In this document: piece after piece, positions 45,136-54,010 of the stretch
Layout: each line of letters opens with the position of its first letter
Position numbering within the stretch: the first letter of the stretch is position 1
From: Pseudomonas nicosulfuronedens
GTDB lineage: Bacteria > Pseudomonadota > Gammaproteobacteria > Pseudomonadales > Pseudomonadaceae
Length of the DNA: 64,000 nt
Direction of reading: 5' to 3'
Assembly (NCBI RefSeq): GCF_005877905.1
Contig: NZ_SWDV01000005.1
Coordinates: 186,001-250,000 of the forward strand
The notes under the pieces: model-generated
What the model saw: the letters and a program-made list of their open reading frames with translations, nothing else
What the model was told of the DNA's origin: nothing
The model's database searches: none
Translations under genes and position numbers: made by a program

Positions 45136-46734
45136 TCACTCGTCGTCCCGCGCCGGAATCCACCACTCCTCGCCGCGCACCGTGCGGATGTACTCCGGCC
45201 AGCGGAATCGGTGCGGGACCTTGAAGTCCTTCGGCAGCAGCGGAGCCTGCCATTGTTCGCCGCCGATGCCGCCGCCAGTACGCTCGTTGAATTCGCGGGT
45301 CGCCTCGGCCAGCAGACCGGCATCGGTGAACAGTTCGATCAGCGTGCTGCCGATGGTCTTCGACGCCACCTCAATCATCGGGTCGATGGTCTCGCGGATG
45401 CCGCCCAGGGCGTTAGAGACCCAGTCCGGGTAGGTGAAGCCAGCCGGCGCGCTGAGCATCGGCCGGGCCACGTAGAGGCGCACGGTCGGACAGTGCCAGG
45501 TGTACTCGGGGTAATCGTCGGAGGTCAGGTACTTCTGCCAGGCCGGCATCTGCAGGCGCATCTGCCGCTCGCATTCCCGGGGTTCGATCAGCGCCTGGGT
45601 GGCCGGCAGGAAAGGCTCATCCATCGCCTCCAGCCCGAGATTGGTCTGGATTTCCCGGGCCACAACGATGGCCTCCTCTCCCCAGCACGGCGCGCCAATG
45701 GCGGCGAGGTTGTCATAGCAGGCCTGGGCCAGCGCGTGGTTGGCCAGCCCGCCACGGGACTTGCAGACCCAGGTCTTCTTCCACTGGCAGCCAGTGGCCA
45801 TGGCCGCGGCGGCAGCATTGTTGTCCATCACCGTGGAGATGGTCTCGGCCTGTTCAAGGGAGTCGCAGCGCAGCAGGTACTGGATCTGCGAGATGTGCGG
45901 CGGCAGGTTGTCGGCGGTGGCCTGCCCGGCGGTGAGGATGGCCTCGTTGAAGCTCCACAACCCGGTGAACGGCAGGGTCGAGCGGCGCAGGCTCTCGTTC
46001 AGCGTGTAGAAGTGCACCAGCGCATCATTCGCGCCAGGAGCACGAGCGGCCAGGTGGTTCTGCGGGATCGGGCTGTAGCGGTCGGCGGCGATCCAGTTCT
46101 GCGGGTCTTCGCAGGTGAAGGTGTAGATGTACGAGTAGGCGATGCCGCAGTGGGTGTCCCAGGTGGTGGTGTTGTTCAGCGGCAGCATGTAGGTGGGGTG
46201 GAAGCTGACGGCCGCGTCGAGATCGTCGTAGTAGCCCTTGGCGGCGTGCACAGGCTTGGAGGCGCGCAGCTTTTCTGCCGGTTCGCCGAAGAACTTGATC
46301 GTCCCGGCAATGCCGAACTCCAGCATCGCCGCCTTGGCCGCCAGCACGCCGCCCAGGGCGCTGATGCCCAGCGCCGAATGCGGGTCGGTATGGCCCGGCG
46401 CGTACTTCGAGAGGCCCTCGCGCGGGATCGGCCGGGGCGCCGCCGCCTGGCAGTTGCCGGGCACGGCGTCGTATTCGGCGTAGGTGGCGAGGATCGGTCC
46501 GTCGCCTTCGCTGCCATCGCCGTTGCTGAAGGTGGCGACGAAGGCGGTGGGCATGCCGCCGCTGCCCTCTTCCACCGTGAAGCCTTCGCGGCGCAGCAGC
46601 TCCACGTACCAGGCGCAGGACTTGTACTCGCGGAACGCCGGCTCGGCGAAATGCCAGATCACCTGATGCCAGTCGGACAATTGCTGGCGGTGGTCGTCGA
46701 TCCACTGCTGGACGTAGGCCTTGAATTTCGACAT
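45136..46734 (-). CDS. M20-family amidohydrolase (AbgB-like)
   Basis: 532 residues. The AbgB-type M20 pattern is visible: EYDAVPG, then PGHTDPHSALGISALG (metal site His), KFFGEPAEKLRASK (general-base Glu), DDLDAAVSFHP and a dimerisation domain near 220-330 with GLANHALAQA. It is somewhat longer than typical (about 480), with an extra C-terminal segment. It should hydrolyse an N-acyl or p-aminobenzoyl-glutamate-like amide. GAGGAAG precedes ATG 46734, with an AACAACAACA motif just upstream. Divergent from a GcvA-like LysR. Confidence 0.85.
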   Translation of the reverse strand: MSKFKAYVQQWIDDHRQQLSDWHQVIWHFAEPAFREYKSCAWYVELLRREGFTVEEGSGGMPTAFVATFSNGDGSEGDGPILATYAEYDAVPGNCQAAAPRPIPREGLSKYAPGHTDPHSALGISALGGVLAAKAAMLEFGIAGTIKFFGEPAEKLRASKPVHAAKGYYDDLDAAVSFHPTYMLPLNNTTTWDTHCGIAYSYIYTFTCEDPQNWIAADRYSPIPQNHLAARAPGANDALVHFYTLNESLRRSTLPFTGLWSFNEAILTAGQATADNLPPHISQIQYLLRCDSLEQAETISTVMDNNAAAAAMATGCQWKKTWVCKSRGGLANHALAQACYDNLAAIGAPCWGEEAIVVAREIQTNLGLEAMDEPFLPATQALIEPRECERQMRLQMPAWQKYLTSDDYPEYTWHCPTVRLYVARPMLSAPAGFTYPDWVSNALGGIRETIDPMIEVASKTIGSTLIELFTDAGLLAEATREFNERTGGGIGGEQWQAPLLPKDFKVPHRFRWPEYIRTVRGEEWWIPARDDE

Positions 46735-46755
46735 GACGGCTTCCTCATCGTTGCC

Positions 46756-46768
46756 TGTTGTTGTTGTC
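46756..46768 (-). promoter_or_regulatory. Crc/Hfq CA-like motif, M20 leader
   Basis: GACAACAACAACA on the minus strand, 22 bases before the M20 start. It matches the A-R-N repeats (AAnAAnAA) bound by Hfq-Crc in Pseudomonas. Confidence 0.6.
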
Positions 46769-46780
46769 GTGTGGCCTAGT

Positions 46781-46847
46781 ATTGGTGAAGCGGAATTTGC
46801 AACAAGCGCAGGATTTCGCCACCCGATGTCCGGATAGTTTCACCAAT
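46781..46847. promoter_or_regulatory. Paired operator arms in M20/LysR divergent promoter
   Basis: ATTGGTGAA at 46781-46789 and its exact complement TTCACCAAT at 46839-46847, 49 bp apart, one near each promoter. It is consistent with a looping LysR operator. Confidence 0.45.
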
Positions 46848-46864
46848 CGAAAATGGGATCCTCC

Positions 46865-47803
46865 ATGCACTTTCCCTCGATGACCGCCCTGCGGGCACTG
46901 GATGCCGTGGCCCGGCTGGGCAGCGTGTCCGCCGCTGCGCAAGAGCTGAACCTCACCCGCAGCGCGGTCAGCCATCGCCTCGCCACGCTGGAGGAGCGCC
47001 TCGGTTTCACCCTCACCGAGCGCACCGGGCGCGGCATCCGCCTGACCTATCGAGGGGAAAGATATGCCCGCGACGTGCGGCGCATCCTCGCGGAGGTGCA
47101 GTTGGCCGGTAGCAGCTTCGACGAGCAGCAGGTCAGCGGGCCGTTGTGCGTGAGCTGCAACCCCGGCTTCGCCACCTACTGGCTGTGCCAGCATCTGGGC
47201 GACTTCCTCGCACAGTATCCGCAGGTGCAATTGCACGTGGTGACGCCGCGTGTACCGCAGGACACCAGCGCCAGTGACGCCGACCTGTTCATCGCCTACG
47301 GCAGCGGCGACTGGCCGAACCAGACGGTGGAGCAACTGGTGGCGCTGCACTTCTTCCCGGTGTGCAGCCCGCGCCTGATTCACTCGCGCGGCGGCCTGCA
47401 GCAGCCGGCGGACCTGGCGCACTACACGCTGCTGCACATGAACGATTTCGCCGACTGGCGCCTGTGGCTCGGCGCGGTGGGCGCGAGCGCCATCGATCAC
47501 CGCTCCGGCGTGCTGTTCGCCGACGCACCCTGCACCATCGCTGCGTGCATTGCCGCCCAGGGCGTGGCGATCGGCGACAACCTGCTCAGTGGCGACGCCC
47601 TCGCCCGCGGCCTGCTGGTGCGCCCGTTCGACATCACCATCCAGTCCAGCCGGGGCTACTTCCTGGTGACCGACCCGGTAAAGGCCAAACGCGCGGTAGT
47701 GAAGGCCTTCAGCCAATGGCTCAAGGCCCGCGTCGCCGCCACCACGCAGAGCGCCAGCGACCTCAGCCGGCCGCCGCTGGCGATTCCCGACGAGGCGCGC
47801 TGA
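46865..47803 (+). CDS. GcvA-like LysR-family regulator
   Basis: 312 residues from ATG 46865 (an in-frame ATG at 46853 is possible). It starts MHFPSMTALRALDAVARLGSVSAAAQELNLTRSAVSHRLATLEERLGFTL, typical of the GcvA subgroup that controls amino-acid and amine catabolism. Effector domain about 90-290. Probable regulator of the divergent M20 gene through ATTGGTGAA/TTCACCAAT. Convergent with the ornithine-cyclodeaminase-family gene, three bases between stops. Confidence 0.9.
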   Translation: MHFPSMTALRALDAVARLGSVSAAAQELNLTRSAVSHRLATLEERLGFTLTERTGRGIRLTYRGERYARDVRRILAEVQLAGSSFDEQQVSGPLCVSCNPGFATYWLCQHLGDFLAQYPQVQLHVVTPRVPQDTSASDADLFIAYGSGDWPNQTVEQLVALHFFPVCSPRLIHSRGGLQQPADLAHYTLLHMNDFADWRLWLGAVGASAIDHRSGVLFADAPCTIAACIAAQGVAIGDNLLSGDALARGLLVRPFDITIQSSRGYFLVTDPVKAKRAVVKAFSQWLKARVAATTQSASDLSRPPLAIPDEAR

Positions 47804-47806
47804 GCG

Positions 47807-48868
47807 TCAGGCGATGCGCCGCAACCCCTTGCGCGCCTTGCCGGAGCGGGTATAGCGGAACAGGTCCTTGGGATCGTTGTCCTCGTCCTCGCTCCACGGC
47901 ACCAGGTCGATGCGCTCGCCAAGCTCCAGGCGGCTGGCCTGTTCATTCACGTAGCGCAGCGCGGAGTAGTCCTCGAGGGCGAAGCCGACCGAGTCGAAGA
48001 TGGTCACCTGCTCGGCGCTGTCGCGCCCGGCGACCTGGCCGGCCAGCACGCGCCACAGGTCGGTCACCGGGAAGTCCGCCGGCATCTGCTGGATCTCGCC
48101 CTCGACGCGCGATTGCGGCTCGTACTCGACGAACACCTTGCCGCCGCGCAGCACGTCGGCGTGCAGCTCGGTCTTGCCCGGGCAGTCACCGCCCACGCCG
48201 TTGATGTGCATGCCCGGCTCGATCATCTCCGGGGTGAGGATGGTCGCGTAGGCTTTGTCCGCCGTCACCGTGGTGACGATGTCGGCACCGCGCACTGCCT
48301 CTGCCGTGGAACGGGCGCGAATGATCTTCAGGCTGGGGAAGTCCGAGAGGTTGCGGATCAGCTTGTCAGTGGCCTGCGGGTCGATGTCGTAGACGGCAAT
48401 TTCCTCGATTCCCAGGTGGTGATGGAACGCCAGGGCCTGGAACTCGCTCTGCGCGCCGTTGCCGATCAGCGCCATGCGTCGCGAGTTCGGGCGGGCCAGT
48501 GCGCGGGCGGCCATCAGCGAAGTGGCACAGGTGCGCAGCGCGGTCGCCACGGTCAGCTCGGACAACAGCACCGGGTAGCCCGTCTCGACATCGGCCAGCA
48601 CGCCGAAGGCCATGACGGTGAACAGCCCGCGCTGGGTGTTCTGCGGGTGGCCGTTGACGTACTTGAAGGCATAGCGGGCGGTGTCGGACACCGGCATCAG
48701 CTCGATGACGCCGATATCGGAGTGGTTGGCGACGCGGGCGGATTTGTCGAAGGACTCCCAGCGCACGAAGTCCTCGGCGATGGTGTCGGCGAGTTCGCCG
48801 ATGAAGCGGGCGACACCGATCTGCTGGACCAGTTGGGACATCGTGGGGACGTCGACGAAGCGGGTCAT
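47807..48868 (-). CDS. Ornithine cyclodeaminase / mu-crystallin family protein
   Basis: 353 residues. The Rossmann NAD-binding loop MALIGNGAQSEFQALAFHHHLG is at about 132-153. The substrate region ELTVATALRTCATSLMAARAL precedes it, and VGGDCPGKTELHADVL carries the catalytic Asp region of ornithine cyclodeaminase. It converts ornithine to proline, or acts as another amino/imino-acid dehydrogenase. Ribosome site GGAGG preceded by CACAACAAT. Upstream 309 bp hold a 17-bp palindrome at 49093-49109. Confidence 0.88.
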   Translation of the reverse strand: MTRFVDVPTMSQLVQQIGVARFIGELADTIAEDFVRWESFDKSARVANHSDIGVIELMPVSDTARYAFKYVNGHPQNTQRGLFTVMAFGVLADVETGYPVLLSELTVATALRTCATSLMAARALARPNSRRMALIGNGAQSEFQALAFHHHLGIEEIAVYDIDPQATDKLIRNLSDFPSLKIIRARSTAEAVRGADIVTTVTADKAYATILTPEMIEPGMHINGVGGDCPGKTELHADVLRGGKVFVEYEPQSRVEGEIQQMPADFPVTDLWRVLAGQVAGRDSAEQVTIFDSVGFALEDYSALRYVNEQASRLELGERIDLVPWSEDEDNDPKDLFRYTRSGKARKGLRRIA

Positions 48869-48881
48869 GGTGGGACCTCCG

Positions 48882-48890
48882 ATTGTTGTG
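48882..48890 (-). promoter_or_regulatory. Crc/Hfq CA-like motif at OCD ribosome site
   Basis: CACAACAAT on the minus strand touching the GGAGG ribosome site of the ornithine-cyclodeaminase-family gene. Confidence 0.45.
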
Positions 48891-49064
48891 ATTGGACTTT
48901 TCTGTCGGTGTTTTCGAACGGCACCGCCCCGCTCCAGCATGCCTCGAACAGCGGGCACAACAACGTCGCAGAGGCCCTGGATCAGGTCTGCACTTCGGGA
49001 GAGGGGCGCTACGATTTTCCCACCGCCCCCGGAGAAAACCCGGCTGTTATGCGGGCCTGTGCCG

Positions 49065-49109
49065 GCCGATACGGCTGTATTGGGGAGCCCTGACAGCCGA
49101 TTCGGCTGT
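49065..49109. promoter_or_regulatory. Repeated palindromes upstream of the OCD-family gene
   Basis: ACAGCCGA-T-TCGGCTGT (49093-49109) is a perfect 17-bp palindrome. GGCCGATACGGCTGT (49065-49078) is a partial copy 31 bp away, about three helical turns, and another CGGCTGT lies near 49041. It looks like an operator array for the adjoining Lrp-type or another regulator. Confidence 0.45.
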
Positions 49110-49177
49110 GCACGGAGCGGCCGTCTGCAGGCCTGCAGCGTGGTCAGAAAAGGGAGGAAAACAGCGAAGCGGCAGCG

Positions 49178-49666
49178 CTAGCTGGCCGACTCCTTGATGG
49201 TCGTCAGCTCGGGGTGGGCGACCAGCTTGTCGATGTGCAGGCTCTCGTCGTTCAGCCAGGTTTCGGTCAGCGTGCGGTAGTGTTCCATGTCCCGGCAACG
49301 CATGCGCACGCTGTAGTCGAAGGTCCCGCTGATCAACTGGCAGTGCAGCACTTCCGGACAGGCGATGACGCGGGCCTCGAAGGCCTTCTGCGCGCTGCGG
49401 CCACTCTGGTTGGACAGCGCGACCAGCACCAGCAGTGACAGTCCGGCGGAAACCTTCTGCTCATCGATGACAGCGCCGTAGCCACGGATGATGCCGTGCC
49501 GCTCCAGCTTGCGGACGCGCTCCTGGCAGGGGCGCGGGGTGAGATGGACCAGGGCGGACAGCTTGCCGTAGGTGATGCGGCCCTGGTGACGGAGGATACG
49601 GATGATCTCCTCGTCGATGCGGTCCAGGGTGAAGGGCGTGGCGCTGTCCTGATCTTTCCTGCTCAT
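49178..49666 (-). CDS. Lrp/AsnC-family transcriptional regulator
   Basis: 162 residues from ATG 49666. HTH at about 15-75 (LDRIDEEIIRILRHQGRITYGKLSALVHLTPRPCQERVRKLERHGIIRGYGA) and the RAM/effector domain at 80-155 (LISGTFDYSVRMRCRDMEHYRTLTETWL). It belongs to the BkdR/PutR-like group that activates amino-acid catabolism in response to its substrate. It is flanked by the ornithine-cyclodeaminase-family gene and the permease, both co-directional, and is the natural candidate for their regulation. Confidence 0.9.
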   Translation of the reverse strand: MSRKDQDSATPFTLDRIDEEIIRILRHQGRITYGKLSALVHLTPRPCQERVRKLERHGIIRGYGAVIDEQKVSAGLSLLVLVALSNQSGRSAQKAFEARVIACPEVLHCQLISGTFDYSVRMRCRDMEHYRTLTETWLNDESLHIDKLVAHPELTTIKESAS

Positions 49667-49822
49667 GATGCTTCGCGATGGTTCGTGAGTCCTGCCGGCT
49701 TCCCTGCTCCGGCGAAAAGGGCCGGTGGAGGGACTGCCTCGCACCGACCCGGATCTTTATGGGGCACGTCCCGCCGTCTGTCAAAGCGCGCCGTGTCGTC
49801 TGCGACAGCACGGCGCACCCCT

Positions 49823-51166
49823 TCAGATTTCGCGGGCCAGTTCGCTGCCCTTGCCACGGCGGCTCAGCACCGCCAGGTACACCAGGCCGATGGCGATCCA
49901 GCCCGCGCCCAGTTCCTGTGCCTCACGGCTCATGCTGATCAGCACGTAGGCGATGATCACCAGGCCGATGAGCGGGAACAGCAGATGGCGGAAAATCTGG
50001 CCGGTCTTCTGGCGGATGAAGTAGTGGTTGATCACCGCGATGTGCAGCAGGCAGAACCCGGTCAGCGCGCCGAAGTTGACCAGCGAGGTCAGCACGTCGG
50101 GCGAGTCGAGGAAGTAGATACCGATGCCCAGCGACAGCACCCCTACCAGGTACAGGCTGATGTGCGGGGTCTGGTATTTCGGGTGCACCTTGGCCAGCAC
50201 GCGCGGCAGCTTGCCGTCGCGGGCCATGGAGTACAGCAGGCGCGAAACGGCGGCTTGCGAGGTGATCGACACGGTCACGCCCCAGGCCAGCGCGGTGGCC
50301 ACCGCCGTCAGCGTGGAGAGCCAGCTGCCGCCGGCGGCTTCGGCGATCTCGTAGAAGGCAGTGTCCGCCGACTTGAAGGTCATGCCGGCGGCCAGGTCGG
50401 TGGCCAGCCAGGTCTGCACGATGAAGATGCCGCCCATGACGAACAGCGCAATCAGCGAGGCGCGGCCGATCTGCTTGGCCGGGTCGCCCTTGACCTCTTC
50501 GGCGAGGGTGGAGATCGCATCGAAACCGAGGAACGACAGCACCGCGATGGACACCGCCTTCATCACCAGGCCGAGGTTGAAATGCTCCGGCTGCAGCAAC
50601 GGTTCCAGGGTCAGGCGGCCGTTACCGAGTCCGCCCTCCAGCGCGTGGTAGCCCACCGCCAGGAAGATCGCCAGCACCGCCAGCTCGGCAATCAGGAACA
50701 GCAGGTTGAAGCGAGCCGCCAGGGTGATGCCGCGCAGGTTGATGAGCGTGGCGGACACCAGGAAGACCAGCATGAACGCAAGCTTCGGGATGGCCGGGAA
50801 CAGGTGGTTCAGCGCCAGCGCGCTGAACACGTAGAGCAGCGGCGGGATCAGCAGGTAGTCCAGCAGCAGGACCCAGCCGGCGATGAAGCCGACGTTGGGG
50901 TGGATGCCGCGCTGGGCGTAGGAGTACACCGAGCCTGCGATGGGAAAGGCACGGGACATCGCGCCATAGCTCAGCGCGGTGAAGAGCATCGCCACCATGC
51001 CCACCAGGTAGGCCATCGGCACCATGCCGTGGGCGTCGGCGTGGACCCAGCCGTACACGCCGAAGGGGGCGATCGGGATCATGAAGATCATCCCGTAGAT
51101 CACCAGGTCGCCGAGCGTCAGGCTGCGGCGGAGTTGTTGCTTGTATCCGAACTGTTCGATAGCCAC
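49823..51166 (-). CDS. APC-family amino acid/amine permease
   Basis: 447 residues, about 12 membrane helices. The first helix region (LTLGDLVIYGMIFMIPIAPFGVYGWV) and the SFLGFDAISTLAEEVKGDP motif of helix 6 onward are typical of the putrescine/amino-acid (PuuP/YbhE-like) permeases. It imports an amine or amino acid for the neighbouring catabolic enzymes. An AACAACAA motif lies 55 bases upstream. The next gene upstream ends 114 bp away. Confidence 0.9.
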   Translation of the reverse strand: MAIEQFGYKQQLRRSLTLGDLVIYGMIFMIPIAPFGVYGWVHADAHGMVPMAYLVGMVAMLFTALSYGAMSRAFPIAGSVYSYAQRGIHPNVGFIAGWVLLLDYLLIPPLLYVFSALALNHLFPAIPKLAFMLVFLVSATLINLRGITLAARFNLLFLIAELAVLAIFLAVGYHALEGGLGNGRLTLEPLLQPEHFNLGLVMKAVSIAVLSFLGFDAISTLAEEVKGDPAKQIGRASLIALFVMGGIFIVQTWLATDLAAGMTFKSADTAFYEIAEAAGGSWLSTLTAVATALAWGVTVSITSQAAVSRLLYSMARDGKLPRVLAKVHPKYQTPHISLYLVGVLSLGIGIYFLDSPDVLTSLVNFGALTGFCLLHIAVINHYFIRQKTGQIFRHLLFPLIGLVIIAYVLISMSREAQELGAGWIAIGLVYLAVLSRRGKGSELAREI

Positions 51167-51220
51167 GGGGCACTTCCTCTGGGAACGGCAGCTTTTAGGG
51201 TTCGGCGCTCATGCGCTGAA

Positions 51221-51234
51221 TTGTTGTTGTTTTC
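51221..51234 (-). promoter_or_regulatory. Crc/Hfq CA-like motif, permease leader
   Basis: AAAACAACAACAA on the minus strand, 55 bases upstream of the permease start. Confidence 0.55.
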
Positions 51235-51279
51235 AGAACCTGCCCGGCCAGTCGAACGGGGCCAGCCGGGTTGGGGTCC

Positions 51280-52023
51280 TCAGAGCCAGGGAGCCAGGCG
51301 TGTCGCCCAGGCTTCCACCCCTTGCGGGGTCCGCAGTCCGTCATTGCGGATTTCGATCAGCACGGCATCCACGCCGCGCTCGTCGCCGTGCACCGGGACA
51401 GTCATGTCCTCCAGCGGGTCGATCACATAGGGTTGGTTGGCGCCGATCTCCTCCCCGCTCTCGCGCAGCCCCGCCACCATGCGCCCGGCATAAGCTTCGG
51501 CCTTGGCGTAGAGCACCCCGGCGACCCAGGGGCGAGCTTCGCCGCGATAGCTCGGGGTGAAGCTGTGCACGCCGACCAGCCGGGTTGGCCGACCGGCGCC
51601 CAGACGCTCGTCGAGCAGCGCTGCCAGTTGTCGGTGGAAGGGCTCGAACAGGCAAGCCACCCTCTCCTGCCGGTCAGTCGCGCCCAGGTTGCGATTGCCG
51701 GGGATCGGGTAGATCTCGCTGTGCTCGGGAATCGCATCGGGAGCGGACAGCGGGCGGTTGAGGTCGATCAGCAGGCGCGAGTAGTTGGCCACCAGCAACG
51801 TGGCGTCCAGGCGCGCCGACAGTTCGCGGGCCAGGTCCAGCGCGCCAATGTCCCAGGCGATGTGCTCGGCAGCCGCCGTGTCGTCCAGGCCCAGCTGCGC
51901 CAGCTCCTCGGGGATGTAGCGGCTGGCGTGCTCGCAGACCAGCAGCACCGGGCTCCTGCCCTGCGGGTTGACGATCTCGTACGGCGGGCGCCGGTAGAGG
52001 CCGGATTCAGTAGAACTTTGCAT
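51280..52023 (-). CDS. N-formylglutamate amidohydrolase family protein
   Basis: 247 residues from ATG 52023 (an in-frame GTG at 52056 is possible). VLLVCEHASRYIPEEL, HIAWDIGALDLARELSARLDA, YSRLLIDLNRP and GVHSFTPSY are the hallmarks of the N-formylglutamate deformylase (HutG-like) family. It hydrolyses an N-formyl or similar amide. Its start lies inside the end of the glutamine-synthetase-family gene, so the two are coupled. Confidence 0.88.
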   Translation of the reverse strand: MQSSTESGLYRRPPYEIVNPQGRSPVLLVCEHASRYIPEELAQLGLDDTAAAEHIAWDIGALDLARELSARLDATLLVANYSRLLIDLNRPLSAPDAIPEHSEIYPIPGNRNLGATDRQERVACLFEPFHRQLAALLDERLGAGRPTRLVGVHSFTPSYRGEARPWVAGVLYAKAEAYAGRMVAGLRESGEEIGANQPYVIDPLEDMTVPVHGDERGVDAVLIEIRNDGLRTPQGVEAWATRLAPWL

Positions 52024-53347
52024 AGGATTCACAGAGTTGTTCTTCGCTGAGTTCACGGGTCAGGGCCTGCTCCTGGCGCTTCATGGAGACATAGGTCTGC
52101 AGCAGGGCCGGCGGCAGCTGGGCGCACAGTTCGCTATCGGCGAGCAGCAGGCGCTGGGCCTCTTCCAGCGAACCGGGCAGAGACTGGATTCCCAGCTCGG
52201 CGCGCTGCGCATCGCTGAGGCTGTGCGGATCGACATCGGTGACCGCCGACAGCGGCAGTTCCTGCTGCATGCCCAGGCGCCCGGCGATCAGCACGGCGGC
52301 CATGGCCAGGTGCGGGCTGGCGGTGGCGTCCATCGGGCGGAACTCCAGGTTGAACTGGCGCGCCTTGGGCTTGCCGCCGATCTCCACCACCGGGCAGATG
52401 CGCAGCGCTGCTTCGCGGTTGCGCAGGCCCAGACAGGCATAGGCGGCGCTCCAGTGATGCGGCTTCAGCCGCAGGTAGGAAACCGCCGTCGGCGCGGTGA
52501 GCGCACACAGCGCCGGCAGGTGGCGCAATACACCAGCGGCCCAGTGCTCGGCGAGCTTCGACAGGTTGCTCGGCGCGGCCTCGTCGTAGAACACCGGGGT
52601 GCCATCCAGCCGTTGCAGGCTCAGGTGCAGGTGCACGCCGTTGGTCACGGCGCCGGGGGCCAGCAGCGGCGTGAAGCTGCTGCGCCAGCCGAACTGCCGA
52701 GCGATCTCACGGGTGACTTCGCGGACGTTCACCGCGCGGTCGGCAGCGGCGACGCCCTGGGTCGGCCGGCAGGTGACTTCGTACTGGTTGCGACCGTACT
52801 CGGGCAGGAACATTTCCGGCTCGGCGCCAATCTGCTCCAGCGCGCTCATCAGCCAGCCACCGAAGTTGCCGGTCTGCCGCTGGGCCTGCAGGGAGAAGGC
52901 GGCGGCGTGTTCGTCCGGCAGGCCGAGCAGGTTGAATTCGTGTTCGAAGGCGGCGGTGACCTGCAGGTCCAGCTCGTGGTAGCGGGCGATCTCTTCGCGC
53001 AGCAGCGTGCGCGGGCAAACCGGCCAGGGCGCACCAGTGGTCGTCACCAGGTCGCCGTGCAGGTAATCCAGCGGCGCGGCCTGGGAGTCCGGGCCGTTTT
53101 CAAGACGCACCCGGCTGCTCGGGTCGGGCAGCAGGCGCAGATCGCCATGGCTGCCCCAGGGGTTGTCGTCGGCAATGATATCCTGCGGCGTCAGCGCGCT
53201 GTTGGCGGGCACCCAGCCGCAGCCGGTGGCCAATTGTTCGGCGACATCCGATTCGGGAAGCGAACGGCCGCGGGTGATGCCGCAGAGGTCGGTGGTGACG
53301 AAGCTGGTCAGGCGCATCGGAGCAGGATTGTTATTGTTCTGACTCAT
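52007..53347 (-). CDS. Glutamine synthetase family protein (gamma-glutamyl-amine ligase type)
   Basis: 446 residues. Catalytic-domain motifs are present: AFEHEFNLLG (metal Glu), YEVTCRPTQGVAAAD, GVHLHLSLQ and FNLEFRPMDATASPHLAMAAVL. The N-terminal beta-grasp domain is short, and the adenylylation Tyr loop of GlnA is not apparent, so this is a PuuA/IpuC/GlnA3-like enzyme that gamma-glutamylates an amine with ATP, not housekeeping GS. Codons 2-7 (SQNNNN) form an AACAATAACAAT Hfq-like motif overlapping the start. Coupled to the N-formylglutamate-type hydrolase. Confidence 0.9.
   Translation of the reverse strand: MSQNNNNPAPMRLTSFVTTDLCGITRGRSLPESDVAEQLATGCGWVPANSALTPQDIIADDNPWGSHGDLRLLPDPSSRVRLENGPDSQAAPLDYLHGDLVTTTGAPWPVCPRTLLREEIARYHELDLQVTAAFEHEFNLLGLPDEHAAAFSLQAQRQTGNFGGWLMSALEQIGAEPEMFLPEYGRNQYEVTCRPTQGVAAADRAVNVREVTREIARQFGWRSSFTPLLAPGAVTNGVHLHLSLQRLDGTPVFYDEAAPSNLSKLAEHWAAGVLRHLPALCALTAPTAVSYLRLKPHHWSAAYACLGLRNREAALRICPVVEIGGKPKARQFNLEFRPMDATASPHLAMAAVLIAGRLGMQQELPLSAVTDVDPHSLSDAQRAELGIQSLPGSLEEAQRLLLADSELCAQLPPALLQTYVSMKRQEQALTRELSEEQLCESYAKFY
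52036..52044 (-). promoter_or_regulatory. Crc/Hfq CA-like motif, upstream of N-formylglutamate-type hydrolase
   Basis: AAGAACAAC on the minus strand, 13 bases before ATG 52023 and inside the glutamine-synthetase-family 3' end. Confidence 0.4.
53327..53340 (-). promoter_or_regulatory. Crc/Hfq CA-like motif at glutamine-synthetase-family start
   Basis: AGAACAATAACAAT on the minus strand, within codons 3-7; a good AAnAAnAA match overlapping the initiation region. Confidence 0.55.
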
Positions 53348-53362
53348 GGCGTTCTCCCGGCC

Positions 53363-54010
53363 TCAGGCCAGCGCGGCGATGCGGGCCAGCACCGTGTCGG
53401 TGTCGGCGATCCAGCAGTAGCCCTTGATCGCTTCCAGGCAGGCCTGGTGGCGCTCGGCGGTGTGGGTGGCGCAGGCGTCTTCCACCAGGGTGACGAGATA
53501 GCCGCGGTCAGCGGCGTCGCGCACGGCCATGTCCACGCACTGGTCGGTGACCACGCCGCAGATGATCAGGTGGCGGGTGTTGAGGTTGCGCAGCACGTAG
53601 TCGATGGCGGTGGAGTTGAAGACGCCCGAGGACGTCTTCGGCAGCACGATCTCGTTCTCCAACGGCGCCAGGGCGTCGATCACCTGCGCGTCCGGACTGC
53701 CCTTGGGCAGGTGCATGTCGGAAAGCTTGTGGTCCAGCGAGCGGTCGCGGCCATCGGCGGTGAGGCTCTCGATGATGGTGTGCAGCACCTCGCCGCCGAC
53801 CTTGCGCATGGCCGCCAGCAGGCGCTGCTGGTTGGGGATCACGCTCGCCTCGACGCGGTCGTAGAAGTAGCGGTGCGTCGTCGGATCGACGTGCGCATCG
53901 CGGCCGGGAATGACCCAGGCGTTCTGCATGTCGACGAACAGGATGGCGGTCTCGCCGGGGGTGAACGGAAGGTCGCGGGGCGATGAGTGGGGCAAGCTGA
54001 ACACGGTCAT
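53363..54010 (-). CDS. Cysteine hydrolase (isochorismatase superfamily)
   Basis: 215 residues. The catalytic triad is Asp27 in ILFVDMQNAW, Lys125 in VLPKTSSGVF and Cys158 in GVVTDQCVDM, with the cis-peptide region before the Cys intact. The Cys nucleophile marks an amidase (N-carbamoylsarcosine amidase/ureidoacrylate amidohydrolase-like), not a true isochorismatase. It likely releases ammonia or carbamate from an amide intermediate. Its ATG overlaps the RpiR stop (ATGA), and the glutamine-synthetase-family gene follows after 15 bp. Confidence 0.9.
   Translation of the reverse strand: MTVFSLPHSSPRDLPFTPGETAILFVDMQNAWVIPGRDAHVDPTTHRYFYDRVEASVIPNQQRLLAAMRKVGGEVLHTIIESLTADGRDRSLDHKLSDMHLPKGSPDAQVIDALAPLENEIVLPKTSSGVFNSTAIDYVLRNLNTRHLIICGVVTDQCVDMAVRDAADRGYLVTLVEDACATHTAERHQACLEAIKGYCWIADTDTVLARIAALA

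Noticed and set aside
49496-51430. 644-codon plus-strand open frame
   Set aside because: Antisense to the Lrp regulator and permease; His/Gln/Arg-rich shadow.
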